A program made the position numbers and the translations under genes. A stretch of 64,000 nt of DNA from an uncultured Eubacteriales bacterium (GTDB lineage Bacteria; Bacillota; Clostridia; Christensenellales; Aristaeellaceae). Where the stretch lies: assembly GCA_900315675.1 (NCBI GenBank), contig OMZY01000002.1:62001-126000 (forward strand). Direction: 5' to 3'. The first letter of the stretch is position 1. Every line of letters starts with the position of its first letter. Shown here piece by piece: positions 45,606 to 54,226 of the stretch. A model generated the notes under the pieces. It had not been told where the DNA came from and did not search any database. It saw nothing but the letters and a program-made list of their open reading frames with translations.

Positions 45606-47429
45606 TTAAGCCTCCCGATCGTTTGCCGAAAACTCAAATGTCATGCGGAACACGTCCGCTTTTTTACTCTTCAGTCTGACCCGCCACAGGCTTCCCGGCC
45701 AGTTGCGGGCCATTCTTGCGTCCGTTACCGGTTTTTCCTCCGCCGTAAACGTCAGCTCCTCCGGGCAGCGGATCCGCAGTTTCCCGGCGGTGACCGATCC
45801 TTTTTCCCACTTTGGCTCATTCCGCAGCAGGAATACCCAGGTCACTTCCTCCGCGGTCCGCAGCTTTCCTTCATCTGTCAGCCGCAGCCCCTCCGGTGTC
45901 AGTGCAAAGCGCCGTTTCAGCTGCAGTACGCCCGCTTCCTGTTCATAGGTGTCCTGCAGTTCCAGCTCCATGCCGTCCGGGGTGCAGATCACGTTCCGCG
46001 CGGCATGTGTCCTGCCTTCCTTCTGTTCCCGGCTGCCGATCATCGGCAGGTTATGCCATCCGGCCCGGATGTTCCACAGCGTATAGCGTTCTTCAGAAAA
46101 GGTTTTGGCGGTATAGATCATGTTTCCCGCGTCCACTACAACCGGCTCCCCGTCCTGTGTCAGGATGAAGGAGCCCACGTCGTTATGGTTATGGTTTTCT
46201 CCGTTATGACCGCCCTTGCAGGCCAGGGTCCACGGACCCCGCCGGAGCTTCCGCACCTGCAGGTCCGGCAGCCAGCTGTCTCCGATTGCCCCGGCAGTTT
46301 CGTTCTTTTCTCCGGCCGCAGCATGGAACACCAGGTCCAGCACCCGGGTCAGATGCGGCACGTCGTTCAGCTGATCAGCGGCCGTTCCGCGCATCCGTGT
46401 CCCCAGCGCCGTCAGAGCCGGATCTTCCAGCATCCGTCCTGCCGTTTCCAGTCTTTCCCCGCTGATGAACGGTCTGGCGTCGCAGTCCGCGAAATTGACA
46501 AACCATCCGTTTCCCAGCTCCGCGGTCAGCGGGAACCGCAGGATGTTCCGGATTTTATGGTCTTCCCTGAAGGACATCTGCCCGCCCGTAATGCTTTCCA
46601 GGATCGTCAGGCAGTCCAGCAGCGCCCCGCCGGCCATATTCCAGTAGCCCGCGCCTTCATCGCAGCCGCCGTCCTCCGGCAGAATGTCCACGTAGCGGTC
46701 CAGCATTCCGCACGCCCGGGTAAGGAGCGCCGCCAGGTTATGCCGGGGCATAGCGTCCAGCACGGCACAGACCATGATATTGGAAAGGATCCACGGGGTC
46801 CAGTTATTCAGGTCCTTCCGCCGGAATCCCATCCACCAGAAATCATCTGTAGCCATAAACGGGCGAAGAATCCGCCGGCGGATTTCCTCCCGGACTCGTT
46901 TCCGGATCAGCGGCGATACCTCGTCCAGCCTTTTCCCCAGCAGCGAAGCTGTCAGCGCCAGGATCATTCCCGTCTGGGCGCTGAACAGGTCGATATACGG
47001 CTTCCGGATATCCGGCAGCGGGTATTCCGAAGCCTTCGGTGCTCCGGGAATCGGATTGATGTTGTGGGCGCTGATCACCCAGCTGCTTTCTTCGCACAGA
47101 TGCCAGACCCCGTTCACCACGTCTTCCGTGTCCGTGTCCGGAAACGCGCAGCACAGCAGCACCGCAGCGCAGAGCTTCCTGCGGCGGGTGAAATACGGTT
47201 TTTCATCTGCCTGCCGGTCTCCGGTCCGGGCAAAGGCCAGGAAACCGGACGCGCTGCGTTCCGGGTACGGTATCTTCCCGTACCGGTCTCCCATCTCCCG
47301 GATCTCCTGCCGGTATTTCTCCGGTATGGCGTCCCACGCGTTTCGGTTTTCCGCCGGCGGATACATTTCCCGCGTTCCGCTCCGCAGCAAATCCTCCATG
47401 GGATGCTTCTGTAAAAACTCAGCAAACAT
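45606..47429 (-). CDS. Heparinase II/III-like protein, putative polysaccharide lyase
   Basis: 607 residues, starting 8 bases after the permease stop. An alpha/alpha toroid occupies the first 370 residues (NNWTPWILSNIM, DEGAGYWNMAGGALLDCL). The heparinase II/III-like beta domain follows, with its signature HNGENHNHNDVGSF near 407-420, where H and N/Y residues serve catalysis and zinc binding. Such proteins cleave uronate-containing glycans by beta elimination. The lack of a signal peptide indicates action on imported oligosaccharides. Its substrate is not clear. Confidence 0.88.
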   Translation of the reverse strand: MFAEFLQKHPMEDLLRSGTREMYPPAENRNAWDAIPEKYRQEIREMGDRYGKIPYPERSASGFLAFARTGDRQADEKPYFTRRRKLCAAVLLCCAFPDTDTEDVVNGVWHLCEESSWVISAHNINPIPGAPKASEYPLPDIRKPYIDLFSAQTGMILALTASLLGKRLDEVSPLIRKRVREEIRRRILRPFMATDDFWWMGFRRKDLNNWTPWILSNIMVCAVLDAMPRHNLAALLTRACGMLDRYVDILPEDGGCDEGAGYWNMAGGALLDCLTILESITGGQMSFREDHKIRNILRFPLTAELGNGWFVNFADCDARPFISGERLETAGRMLEDPALTALGTRMRGTAADQLNDVPHLTRVLDLVFHAAAGEKNETAGAIGDSWLPDLQVRKLRRGPWTLACKGGHNGENHNHNDVGSFILTQDGEPVVVDAGNMIYTAKTFSEERYTLWNIRAGWHNLPMIGSREQKEGRTHAARNVICTPDGMELELQDTYEQEAGVLQLKRRFALTPEGLRLTDEGKLRTAEEVTWVFLLRNEPKWEKGSVTAGKLRIRCPEELTFTAEEKPVTDARMARNWPGSLWRVRLKSKKADVFRMTFEFSANDREA

Positions 47430-47437
47430 CTTCCTGT

Positions 47438-48304
47438 TTATCCCTTCAGTCCGGATGTAGCAATGCCCTCAATAAAATACCGCTGCAAGCACAGGAATAC
47501 AACCGAAACCGGAAGCAGCGAGCAGAGGGACGCCGCCATGATCAGGTGGTAGTCACTGGAGTTTTCCTGGATAAACCGTCTCAGGCCGACCTGGACCGTC
47601 TTGTTGACGTCCCTTGTCAGGTAAATCATCGGCCCCATGTAGTCATTCCAGGTATTGACGAAGGTGAAAATCACCAGCGTTGCGATGGCCGCCTTGGAAA
47701 GGGGCAGCATGATCCGGGCCCAGATGCCGTATTCGCTCAGCCCGTCCAGCCGTGCCGCCTCGCACAGTTCCGTGGGAATGGAACGGTAGAACTGCCGCAT
47801 CAGGAAGACGCCGAAGGCGGAGAACGCCTGCAGCACCACCATCGCCCACAGGGTGTCATACAGTCCCATGGACCGCATCATGATGAACTGGGGCAGCATG
47901 TAGGCCTGCCACGGCACCGCGATCGTACCGATGTAGCAAAGGAACAGCGCGTCCCGCCCGCGGAAATTCAGCTTCGCGAACGCGTAGGCAGCGAAGGAGG
48001 ACGTCAGCGTCTGCAGGATCGTCACCACAATCGCGATGAACGCGGTGTTCTTGAAATAGGTCACCAGCGGTACCTTCTGCCAGATCAGGGAGTAGTTCTC
48101 CCAGTGGAAGGTCTCCGGAATCCAGCGCATCGGGAAGGCAAAGACTTCCCGGTCCAGTTTCAGGGAGGAGGAGATCATCCATACGAACGGAATCAGGGTG
48201 AAAGCCGCCAGGGCAATCAGCAGGATCCAGACCACTGTCCTCAGGATCCTGCGCAGGGTCGGGTTATCCTTCCGGATTTCCCTGCTGTGAATGGCCGTTT
48301 CCAT
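47438..48304 (-). CDS. Carbohydrate ABC transporter permease, MalG type
   Basis: 288 residues, six membrane helices, of the binding-protein-dependent permease family. The EAA loop EAARLDGLSEYGIWARIMLPLSKAA contacts a shared ATPase. No ATPase gene is in this operon, so an MsmK-like ATPase encoded elsewhere must be used, as is common in Firmicutes. GAAAGGAGGAG precedes the ATG. Confidence 0.93.
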   Translation of the reverse strand: METAIHSREIRKDNPTLRRILRTVVWILLIALAAFTLIPFVWMISSSLKLDREVFAFPMRWIPETFHWENYSLIWQKVPLVTYFKNTAFIAIVVTILQTLTSSFAAYAFAKLNFRGRDALFLCYIGTIAVPWQAYMLPQFIMMRSMGLYDTLWAMVVLQAFSAFGVFLMRQFYRSIPTELCEAARLDGLSEYGIWARIMLPLSKAAIATLVIFTFVNTWNDYMGPMIYLTRDVNKTVQVGLRRFIQENSSDYHLIMAASLCSLLPVSVVFLCLQRYFIEGIATSGLKG

Positions 48305-48322
48305 GTTGTCGCTCCTCCTTTC

Positions 48323-49279
48323 TCAGTCATTCGAGAATTTCTTCTCGGAACCGAACTGGATAATGGTAACCAGCAGTACGATCACCAGCAGCACCATGGA
48401 GATGGCGCTGGCCTGGCCGTAGCGAACCTTGATGAACGCCTCGTCGTAGATGTAGGTCACCAGCATCTTGGTGGCCCTGCCGGGACCGCCGTCCGTCATG
48501 ATGGCCACCACGTCATAGATCTTGAAGCAGGAGATCACCATCATCACGGAAACAAAGAAGGTGGTCGGCTTCAGCTGGGGCAGCGTCACATGCCAGAACT
48601 GCTGCCATTTGTTGGCGCCGTCCACGGTGGCAGCCTCCATCAGCTCCCGCGGAATTCCCTGCAGCGCCGCAAGGTACAGCACCATATAGTAGCCCATGTT
48701 CCGCCAGACGCTGACCAGGATAATGGACCAGATCGCCATGGAGCTGTCCGCCGTCCAGCCTTTGTTGAAGTTGATCCCCAGCGCCATGATAATCTGGTTC
48801 ACCGGTCCGTCCTTCATCAGCATGAAGGACCAGCAGACGCAGATGGCTACCATGGAGGAAACATAGGGGAAGAAGAAGACGGTCCGGAAGAATACCGCTC
48901 CCCTGATCTTGTTCAGCAGCAGCGCCAGCGCCAGCGCGCAGACAATTGTCAGCGGCACGGTAACCACGGTGTAGTACACCGTGTTTTTCAGCGCGATACC
49001 CAGGTCTGCCCGGTTAAAGAAGTAGCTGATTCCCTTCTCCGCAACCTTTTTCGTGGCAAAGATCGTGGCGTAGTTGTCCAGTCCCACAAACTTCAGCTTG
49101 GAGATATCCCCACCGTTCCACTCAAACAGTGACAGGGCGATCGCGCAGATCACCGGCACCAGGGTAAAAACCGCGAACCCGATAAAGTTCGGTGCCAGAA
49201 AAGAGTACGCCACCAGCGTATTCTTCCTCTCCAGTTTTCCCATCCGGTACCGGACCTTTTTCACTTCAGCCTGGCTCAT
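48323..49279 (-). CDS. Carbohydrate ABC transporter permease, MalF type
   Basis: 318 residues with six membrane helices and the EAA loop EAATVDGANKWQQFWHVTLPQLKP. Pairs with the MalG-type permease 18 bases downstream to form the channel for the oligosaccharide bound by the product of the gene upstream. Confidence 0.93.
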   Translation of the reverse strand: MSQAEVKKVRYRMGKLERKNTLVAYSFLAPNFIGFAVFTLVPVICAIALSLFEWNGGDISKLKFVGLDNYATIFATKKVAEKGISYFFNRADLGIALKNTVYYTVVTVPLTIVCALALALLLNKIRGAVFFRTVFFFPYVSSMVAICVCWSFMLMKDGPVNQIIMALGINFNKGWTADSSMAIWSIILVSVWRNMGYYMVLYLAALQGIPRELMEAATVDGANKWQQFWHVTLPQLKPTTFFVSVMMVISCFKIYDVVAIMTDGGPGRATKMLVTYIYDEAFIKVRYGQASAISMVLLVIVLLVTIIQFGSEKKFSND

Positions 49280-49305
49280 TTGTCATCGCATCCTTTCCCT
49301 GTCCT

Positions 49306-49341
49306 GAAAAAGGCAGGGAAGGCAAGCAGCCTTCCCTGCCT
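49306..49341 (-). terminator. Attenuating hairpin between binding-protein and permease genes
   Basis: A 12-bp perfect stem, AGGCAGGGAAGG/CCTTCCCTGCCT with a 7-base loop, and a short T run on the minus strand, 23 bases after the stop. It probably lets the binding protein be made in excess over the permeases and enzymes while part of the transcripts read through. Confidence 0.75.
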
Positions 49342-49364
49342 GGGAATCACAGAAACTGTCAGTA

Positions 49365-50600
49365 TTATTCGAACAGTTCAGCCACCCGTTCATTCATTTC
49401 TTCAACGCCCTCTTCAGGGGTAATTTCACGGGCCATGATCAGGCTGTGTTCTTCGTTCACGATGGTCTTGATGTCAGCGACCTTCTCAGCCACCGGCCAC
49501 TCCATAGCCACAGCGGCGGGCAGCAGCGCGCCCTTGCTGGTCTCGTCAGCCGGGAATCCCTCGACGGAAGACATGGCGGCAGCAACTTCTTCGGAAACCC
49601 ATGCGGGACGAGCACCGACGGAAGCGGTAGCCTTGGCGCCTTCCACGCCGCCCAGCCAGGAGATGTACTCCCAGGCCAGATCCTTCTTCTCGGACTTGGC
49701 GTTGATCATCGCGCCGGTCAGGTTGCCGAAAGAAGATCCGGCAGCCACGCCTTCAGCGTGCGGTACAGCGGTGATGCCCCAGTTGAAGCTGCATTCACCG
49801 TCGTTGATCTTCTGAATCAGGGTGGAAACGTACCAGTAGCCCATGGGCATCATGGCAACATTGCCGTTGGCGAAAGCCGCGGAATAATGCAGGCCGGAGG
49901 CCTTCAGGTCCGCGAAGCTCATGCAGGCGCCGGAGTCTTCCAGATCCTGATACAGCTTGTAGAAGTAGAGCAGGTCGTCATAGTTTCCGTCTGCCAGGGT
50001 GTTCACGCCGTCGCACACCGCCCAGTTCGCCACGGCGGACAGCCAGGTGTGATAGTGGGTTCCGTAGATGCCCTTGTCCTTGTCGGTCAGCTTCTTGGCC
50101 AGCTCGGCGTACTGATCCCAAGTCATGTCGTTGGTGGGCAGTTCCACGCCGGCAGCGTCAAACAGATCCTTGTTGTAGAACAGCACCCAGAAGTCGCTGC
50201 GGAACGGAATGGCGTACTGCACGCCGTCCACCGCGTAGTTCTTCTCGGTTCCGACGAATCCGGACATGTCATAGCCGGTGGTGTCCAGCGGGGCTGCGAA
50301 GCCCTGGGCCTGCCAGTTGATCAGGTTGTCGATTTCCTTGATCATGAACACGTCGCTGGCGTCTCCGCCTTCCAGCATGGTCGTGGTCTTCACAGCGTAG
50401 TCCTGGGAAGCAACGTCCACATACTCGATGGTCACGCCGGGATGGGATTCTTCAAAAGCTTTCTTCTGGGCGTCCAGATAGGGGGTAGTGGTGGCGTCCC
50501 AGGTCACCACGGTCAGCACCTGGTCTTCAGCCAGGGCGGGTACCGCCAGCAGTGAAATCATCATCACCGCAGCCAGCAGCACAGACAGGATTTTCTTCAT
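49365..50600 (-). CDS. Extracellular oligosaccharide-binding protein (SBP family 1)
   Basis: 411 residues, start after GAGGAGGAAC. Signal peptide MKKILSVLLAAVMMISLLAVPALA followed by a family 1 solute-binding fold (VVTWDATTTPYLDAQKKAFEESHPGV, VFMIKEIDNLINWQAQG, YAIPFRSDFWVLFYNKDLFDAAG). The signal ends in AxA and has no lipobox cysteine, unlike MglB here; in a Gram-positive this leaves the anchoring unclear. First gene of the LacI-controlled operon. Confidence 0.92.
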   Translation of the reverse strand: MKKILSVLLAAVMMISLLAVPALAEDQVLTVVTWDATTTPYLDAQKKAFEESHPGVTIEYVDVASQDYAVKTTTMLEGGDASDVFMIKEIDNLINWQAQGFAAPLDTTGYDMSGFVGTEKNYAVDGVQYAIPFRSDFWVLFYNKDLFDAAGVELPTNDMTWDQYAELAKKLTDKDKGIYGTHYHTWLSAVANWAVCDGVNTLADGNYDDLLYFYKLYQDLEDSGACMSFADLKASGLHYSAAFANGNVAMMPMGYWYVSTLIQKINDGECSFNWGITAVPHAEGVAAGSSFGNLTGAMINAKSEKKDLAWEYISWLGGVEGAKATASVGARPAWVSEEVAAAMSSVEGFPADETSKGALLPAAVAMEWPVAEKVADIKTIVNEEHSLIMAREITPEEGVEEMNERVAELFE

Positions 50601-50634
50601 GGATGGTTCCTCCTCTATAGCATTTGTCCGGGAA

Positions 50635-50650
50635 ATGTTACCGGTTACAC
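50635..50650. promoter_or_regulatory. LacI-family operator O2 in the operon leader
   Basis: ATGTTACCGGTTACAC is a 14/16 match to the perfect palindrome O1 at 50788. It lies downstream of the operon promoter and 35 bases before the binding-protein start, where a bound repressor would block elongation. Confidence 0.75.
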
Positions 50651-50716
50651 GACGGAAGGTCCATTGATTGCATGTTCCTGTGCCGTATTGCCGCGTCTTT
50701 CCCTGAATTTGTCTTT

Positions 50717-50745
50717 ATTCTATGGTTTATAACCCTTTTTGTCAA
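50717..50745 (-). promoter_or_regulatory. Promoter of the uronate/rhamnose operon
   Basis: TTGACA (50745-50740), a 17-base spacer and TAGAAT (50722-50717). It lies between operators O1 and O2. Confidence 0.8.
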
Positions 50746-50787
50746 GTATTTCTCCAAAAGTTTTCCCACTGAATTCAGACAAATTTT

Positions 50788-50803
50788 ATGTTACCGGTAA
50801 CAT
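50788..50803. promoter_or_regulatory. LacI-family operator O1
   Basis: Perfect 16-bp palindrome ATGTTACCGGTAACAT with a central CG step, the usual LacI/GalR operator form. It is just upstream of the lacI-type gene's own -35 and about 45 bases upstream of the operon -35, so it may serve autoregulation and a loop with O2. Confidence 0.85.
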
Positions 50804-50809
50804 TTTCTC

Positions 50810-50838
50810 TTGTTTTTTCCGCCCTGCCGTGCTATAGT
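50810..50838 (+). promoter_or_regulatory. Promoter of the LacI-family gene
   Basis: TTGTTT (50810-50815), a 17-base spacer and TATAGT (50833-50838), 36 bases before the start codon. Confidence 0.7.
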
Positions 50839-50874
50839 ATCCGCAGAAAAAGACCCGTCAGGAGAGAAACTGCC

Positions 50875-51921
50875 ATGAACCGAAAAGCCACGATCTATGA
50901 TATTGCCCGGGAGGCCGGCGTTTCCACCGCCACGGTCACCCGCGTTGTCCGCCGGGATCCGCATGTAAAGGAAGCAACCCGTCTGAAGGTGCAGCAGATC
51001 ATCGATGCCCATGCTTATACGCCCAGCGTCTCCGCCCAGAACCTGGAGGGCGGTGGCAGCCGCACCCTGGCCGTGGTACTCCCCGTGGTATCCAACCTGT
51101 ATTTCAACCGGATCTTTGACGCGGCCTACTGGGAAGCTGAAAAAAGCGGATGCAGCGTCCGCCTCTTCCAGACCATGGAAAACCAGGCCATCTCTCCTGA
51201 AATTGTCAGTGAACTGCTCCGCTGCCGCATGGACGGCGTTCTGTTTGCGGGAAGCATCTGGTCCGCAGACCGGGGCGACCTGAACAGCGCCCTGCAGAAG
51301 CTCGGCCGTTATATGCCGGTTGCTACCATCTGCCCGCCGGACGTTTCCCTGGAATGTATCTGCATCCAGAGCGATCTGGTCAACTGCTCCCGCCTGCCCG
51401 TACGCCATCTGCATACGCTGGGTCACCGGCGTATTGCCTTCCTTGGCGGCTCCATGCACAGCAAGGATACCTCCCGCCGGGGCGTCGGCTTCCTGGAACA
51501 GCTCCGCCAGATGGATCTGCCGGATGATCCTGCCTATCATGTGGATGCTGGCTATGATATGGAAAGCGGTGAGCGGGCTGTCCTGCGGATGCTGTCCGGT
51601 CTGGATCGCAGCCGCTGGCCCACTGCCATTGTCACCTTCAACGATCTGGTTGCCCTCGGTGTGATGAAGCAGCTGAAAAAAATGGGTCTGTCCCTCCCGC
51701 AGGATATGGCCATCATCGGCTGCGACAACCAGTTCTTCTGCGCCTATACAGACCCGTCCCTCACCTCTGTGGATCTCCACCCGGAGGAAATGGCCCAGAG
51801 TGCCGTCCGGGAACTGCTCCTGGCCCGGGAATCTTCTTCCCGTTCCTTTGCCATGATCCGGGAAGCTACCCTGGTCGTCCGGGAAAGCTGCGGTGCGCAG
51901 CTGGGTTTCCGCAAATTCTGA
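50875..51921 (+). CDS. LacI-family transcriptional regulator
   Basis: 348 residues from MNRKATIYDIAREAGVSTATVTRVV; CAGGAGAGAAAC precedes this ATG. The N-terminal helix-turn-helix and hinge helix (SVSAQNLEGGGSRTLAVV) are complete. The periplasmic-binding-like effector domain follows (VVSNLYFNRIFDAAYWEAEKSG, HTLGHRRIAFLGGSMHSKDTSRRGVGF, IIGCDNQFFCAYTDPSLTSVDL). Likely represses the divergent operon until an oligosaccharide or uronate intermediate binds. Operator-like palindromes lie on both sides of the operon promoter. Confidence 0.95.
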   Translation: MNRKATIYDIAREAGVSTATVTRVVRRDPHVKEATRLKVQQIIDAHAYTPSVSAQNLEGGGSRTLAVVLPVVSNLYFNRIFDAAYWEAEKSGCSVRLFQTMENQAISPEIVSELLRCRMDGVLFAGSIWSADRGDLNSALQKLGRYMPVATICPPDVSLECICIQSDLVNCSRLPVRHLHTLGHRRIAFLGGSMHSKDTSRRGVGFLEQLRQMDLPDDPAYHVDAGYDMESGERAVLRMLSGLDRSRWPTAIVTFNDLVALGVMKQLKKMGLSLPQDMAIIGCDNQFFCAYTDPSLTSVDLHPEEMAQSAVRELLLARESSSRSFAMIREATLVVRESCGAQLGFRKF

Positions 51922-51940
51922 TTCTGGAGGAATCCGTCTT

Positions 51941-52717
51941 ATGATTACTGTTCTTGTCCGGTCCGCCGACGGCACCGTTCTGGCCTCCGCCGCCCATCCG
52001 GAGGAAGTGCTTCTTTCCGTGGACCGTGTCTATCAGCCGGGAGACGTGATCCTGATTTCCGGCGCCCGGAATCTCCGGGTGCAGATGGATCAGTCTCTGC
52101 CTTCCGGGGAGGTTTACCTTCCGGAGGGAACCATGACCTGGGTCGTTCCTGCCGGGGAGCACCGCCTGGCCTACGCGCCCGGCCTGTTTGACGCCCCGCG
52201 TCACATCATCTCCGCGAAAGCCCTTTCAGCGGATGACCTTGCCCGTTTCCGCGTGCTCTCCTGCAACCCGGCGGATCTGCGGGGAGATACGGATTTTTAT
52301 CCCCACTGCACCGCCAATGTGGAAACCAGGAATGAGGCCTGTTTCTGCGCCCGGAATGTGATTGACGGTCTTCGTCTGAACACTTTCCACGGGGAGTGGC
52401 CGTTCCAGAGCTGGGGTATCGGCGCCCGGGAAGACGCCTGGTGCCTGCTGGACCTGGGTCGTCCGGTCATCGCCGAAAAAATGGCCCTGACACTCCGGGC
52501 CGATTTCCCGCATGACGCCTACTGGACCTCCGGCCATGCCGTCCTGTCAGACGGGACCGAGCTGTCCTTTGACCTGCTGAAAACCGGAGATCGCCAGTGG
52601 ATTGATCTGGGAAACCGGACCGTCCGCTGGCTCCGTCTGGAACGACTGGTCAAAAGCGACGATCCTTCCGCCTTCCCCGCCCTGCGCCAGTGGGAAGTCA
52701 TCGGCAGAGATCTGTAA
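51941..52717 (+). CDS. Unknown protein, possibly galactose-binding-like fold
   Basis: 258 residues from MITVLVRSADGTVLAS, with TGGAGG upstream and only 19 bases after the lacI-type stop, so probably co-transcribed. No signal peptide. The first 100 residues look like a small beta domain (VYQPGDVILISGARNLRVQMDQSLPSGEVYLPEGT). The rest (NVIDGLRLNTFHGEWPFQSWGIGAREDAWCLLDLGRPVIAEKMALTLRAD split into shorter blocks of beta strands) has the layout of a discoidin/galactose-binding domain. No catalytic motif is visible. A cytoplasmic carbohydrate-binding or accessory role is inferred from its position. Confidence 0.6.
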   Translation: MITVLVRSADGTVLASAAHPEEVLLSVDRVYQPGDVILISGARNLRVQMDQSLPSGEVYLPEGTMTWVVPAGEHRLAYAPGLFDAPRHIISAKALSADDLARFRVLSCNPADLRGDTDFYPHCTANVETRNEACFCARNVIDGLRLNTFHGEWPFQSWGIGAREDAWCLLDLGRPVIAEKMALTLRADFPHDAYWTSGHAVLSDGTELSFDLLKTGDRQWIDLGNRTVRWLRLERLVKSDDPSAFPALRQWEVIGRDL

Positions 52718-52747
52718 GCGGGGATTCTCTCCGCAGGCAATCGCCGT

Positions 52748-53281
52748 TCAGTCCCACAGCGGAGAAAAATGCTTGTATTCAAAATCCCGGATGGCCGCAT
52801 GGTCCGGATCATTCAGATGATCCCGCATATAGTTGGCCATCGTTTTCTGTTCCTCCGGGTCGATTTCATCGTAGCGATGGATCACCACGTTTCCGGCAGC
52901 CTCCTCCCGGAGGATTTCCGGATAAACGTCCCGGACACGTTCCCGCAGGATAACGGGCACATCTGTGTGACTTTCCCAGATGTGCCCTTTTGTATTTTGC
53001 AGATCCGGCAGAACAGCCGGCTGATAAAGAAAGCCTTCCTTTCCCTCATACATGACCTTCAGCTGATCGGGAAAGCGTTCAAAATAATGCAGTTTCCCGT
53101 CTTCCCGAAGCCCCATGGTCACCAGGTTTTCCTCCCGGCTTCTGCAGCAGACCAGGGCGTAGACCCGGTCCGTTGTAAAGTAGGCCACCCGGCTCCCGTC
53201 TGCATGGGATTTCGCGTTGGCCAGGATGGTATCCAGATTCCCGATCACACTGCCGTGGTAAAAGACCTCTTCCTGCTTCAA
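52748..53281 (-). CDS. Unknown protein with possible ADP-ribosyltransferase-like fold
   Basis: 177 residues from a TTG start that overlaps the stop of the upstream C39-like gene (TTGA), with GGAGG 8 bases upstream; no ATG fits. N-terminal EEVFYHGSVIGNLDTILANA and RVAYFTTDRVYALVC resemble the H and Y strands of the ART superfamily (H-Y-E type), and the acidic C-terminal half could supply the glutamate. The similarity is by pattern only. Tight coupling to the C39-like gene implies a joint role. Confidence 0.6.
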   Translation of the reverse strand: MKQEEVFYHGSVIGNLDTILANAKSHADGSRVAYFTTDRVYALVCCRSREENLVTMGLREDGKLHYFERFPDQLKVMYEGKEGFLYQPAVLPDLQNTKGHIWESHTDVPVILRERVRDVYPEILREEAAGNVVIHRYDEIDPEEQKTMANYMRDHLNDPDHAAIRDFEYKHFSPLWD

Positions 53282-54126
53282 AACAAATCCTCCGTTCTTT
53301 CCGCGCGTCCGCACCTTTTTTGTCTTTCCTCCCGGATCTGCCGCTCAATCAGAAATACATACCGTTCCGTCAGTTCGCGCAGTCTGTCCGCGGAAAACGT
53401 CTCCTGCAAAGCCTGTCTTCTGGTTCCCCGCATAAAGTTCAGGAACTGCCGCTGCAGATCTGCGAATTCTGCCGCCAGAACGGTTTCCCCTGCCAGCTTC
53501 AGCATGCTGATCCCGTCCAGCAGCAGCGGCCGGAACAGGCTGTCTGTCACCGCGTCATAGTCATCCGGATCATGTTTCGCTGCTGCGAAAGCGGTAATGG
53601 CGGCACAGTTTTCCCGGATCACCCGGACGGACGTCTGCAGAAGCGGAAGAATTTCCCGTTCTTCCGGTTCTGCAGCGGCAACCATCCCCACGGTCGCCTC
53701 TTCTTCCGTCCGGCAAAGCAATTCCTCCTCCTTCAGTGAAAGCCGGTCAGGTTCGGCGCTGCCTTCACGGACAGGGTTAATAAAGTGGTACGCTCCGTCA
53801 TATCCCGTAAACACAACAGCATGTTTTCCGGAGTCCGTCCGGATCCCGACCATCGCCGGGATGTGTCCGCGGAGAAAAACGCAGAGTTTATCCCGGGAAA
53901 CCCGTTCTTCCTCCATCCTGTATCCCCGGGGCGCCAGCCACAGATCAAACCATTTCGCGCCTTGCAGCATAGGACCGGAAATGAACGCCCCGTCCTCTCC
54001 GGCAAACAGCCACGGCAGCTTCATCTCCAGCGCGATCCGGTAATCTTCCGTATCCGTCCCGTAATACTCCATCATTGCGGCCAGCGCTGTATAGGAACAG
54101 GACGCTTTGAAATGCATATACTTCAT
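53278..54126 (-). CDS. C39-like cysteine-peptidase-fold protein
   Basis: 282 residues from MKYMHFKASCSYTALAAMMEYYG, chosen because AAGGTGGGG lies upstream and similarity to the C39/papain-like fold starts there. The nucleophile-like C in ASCSYTAL and GKHAVVFTGYDGAYHFINPV with H and N complete a peptidase-like triad. The C-terminal 120 residues are helical and unrecognised. No signal peptide or ABC domain, so it is not a bacteriocin exporter; it could be a BtrH-like acyltransferase or an intracellular protease. Overlaps the ART-like gene by 4 bases. Confidence 0.68.
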   Translation of the reverse strand: MKYMHFKASCSYTALAAMMEYYGTDTEDYRIALEMKLPWLFAGEDGAFISGPMLQGAKWFDLWLAPRGYRMEEERVSRDKLCVFLRGHIPAMVGIRTDSGKHAVVFTGYDGAYHFINPVREGSAEPDRLSLKEEELLCRTEEEATVGMVAAAEPEEREILPLLQTSVRVIRENCAAITAFAAAKHDPDDYDAVTDSLFRPLLLDGISMLKLAGETVLAAEFADLQRQFLNFMRGTRRQALQETFSADRLRELTERYVFLIERQIREERQKRCGRAERTEDLF

Positions 54127-54226
54127 ATCAGCCCCACCTTCCGCGGGAAGTGCTGTCAGTATAGGAAACCCGGATCCAAAAAACAAGACTGGAAATGCAG
54201 CCGGTTTTCAGGTATAATAATTACAG

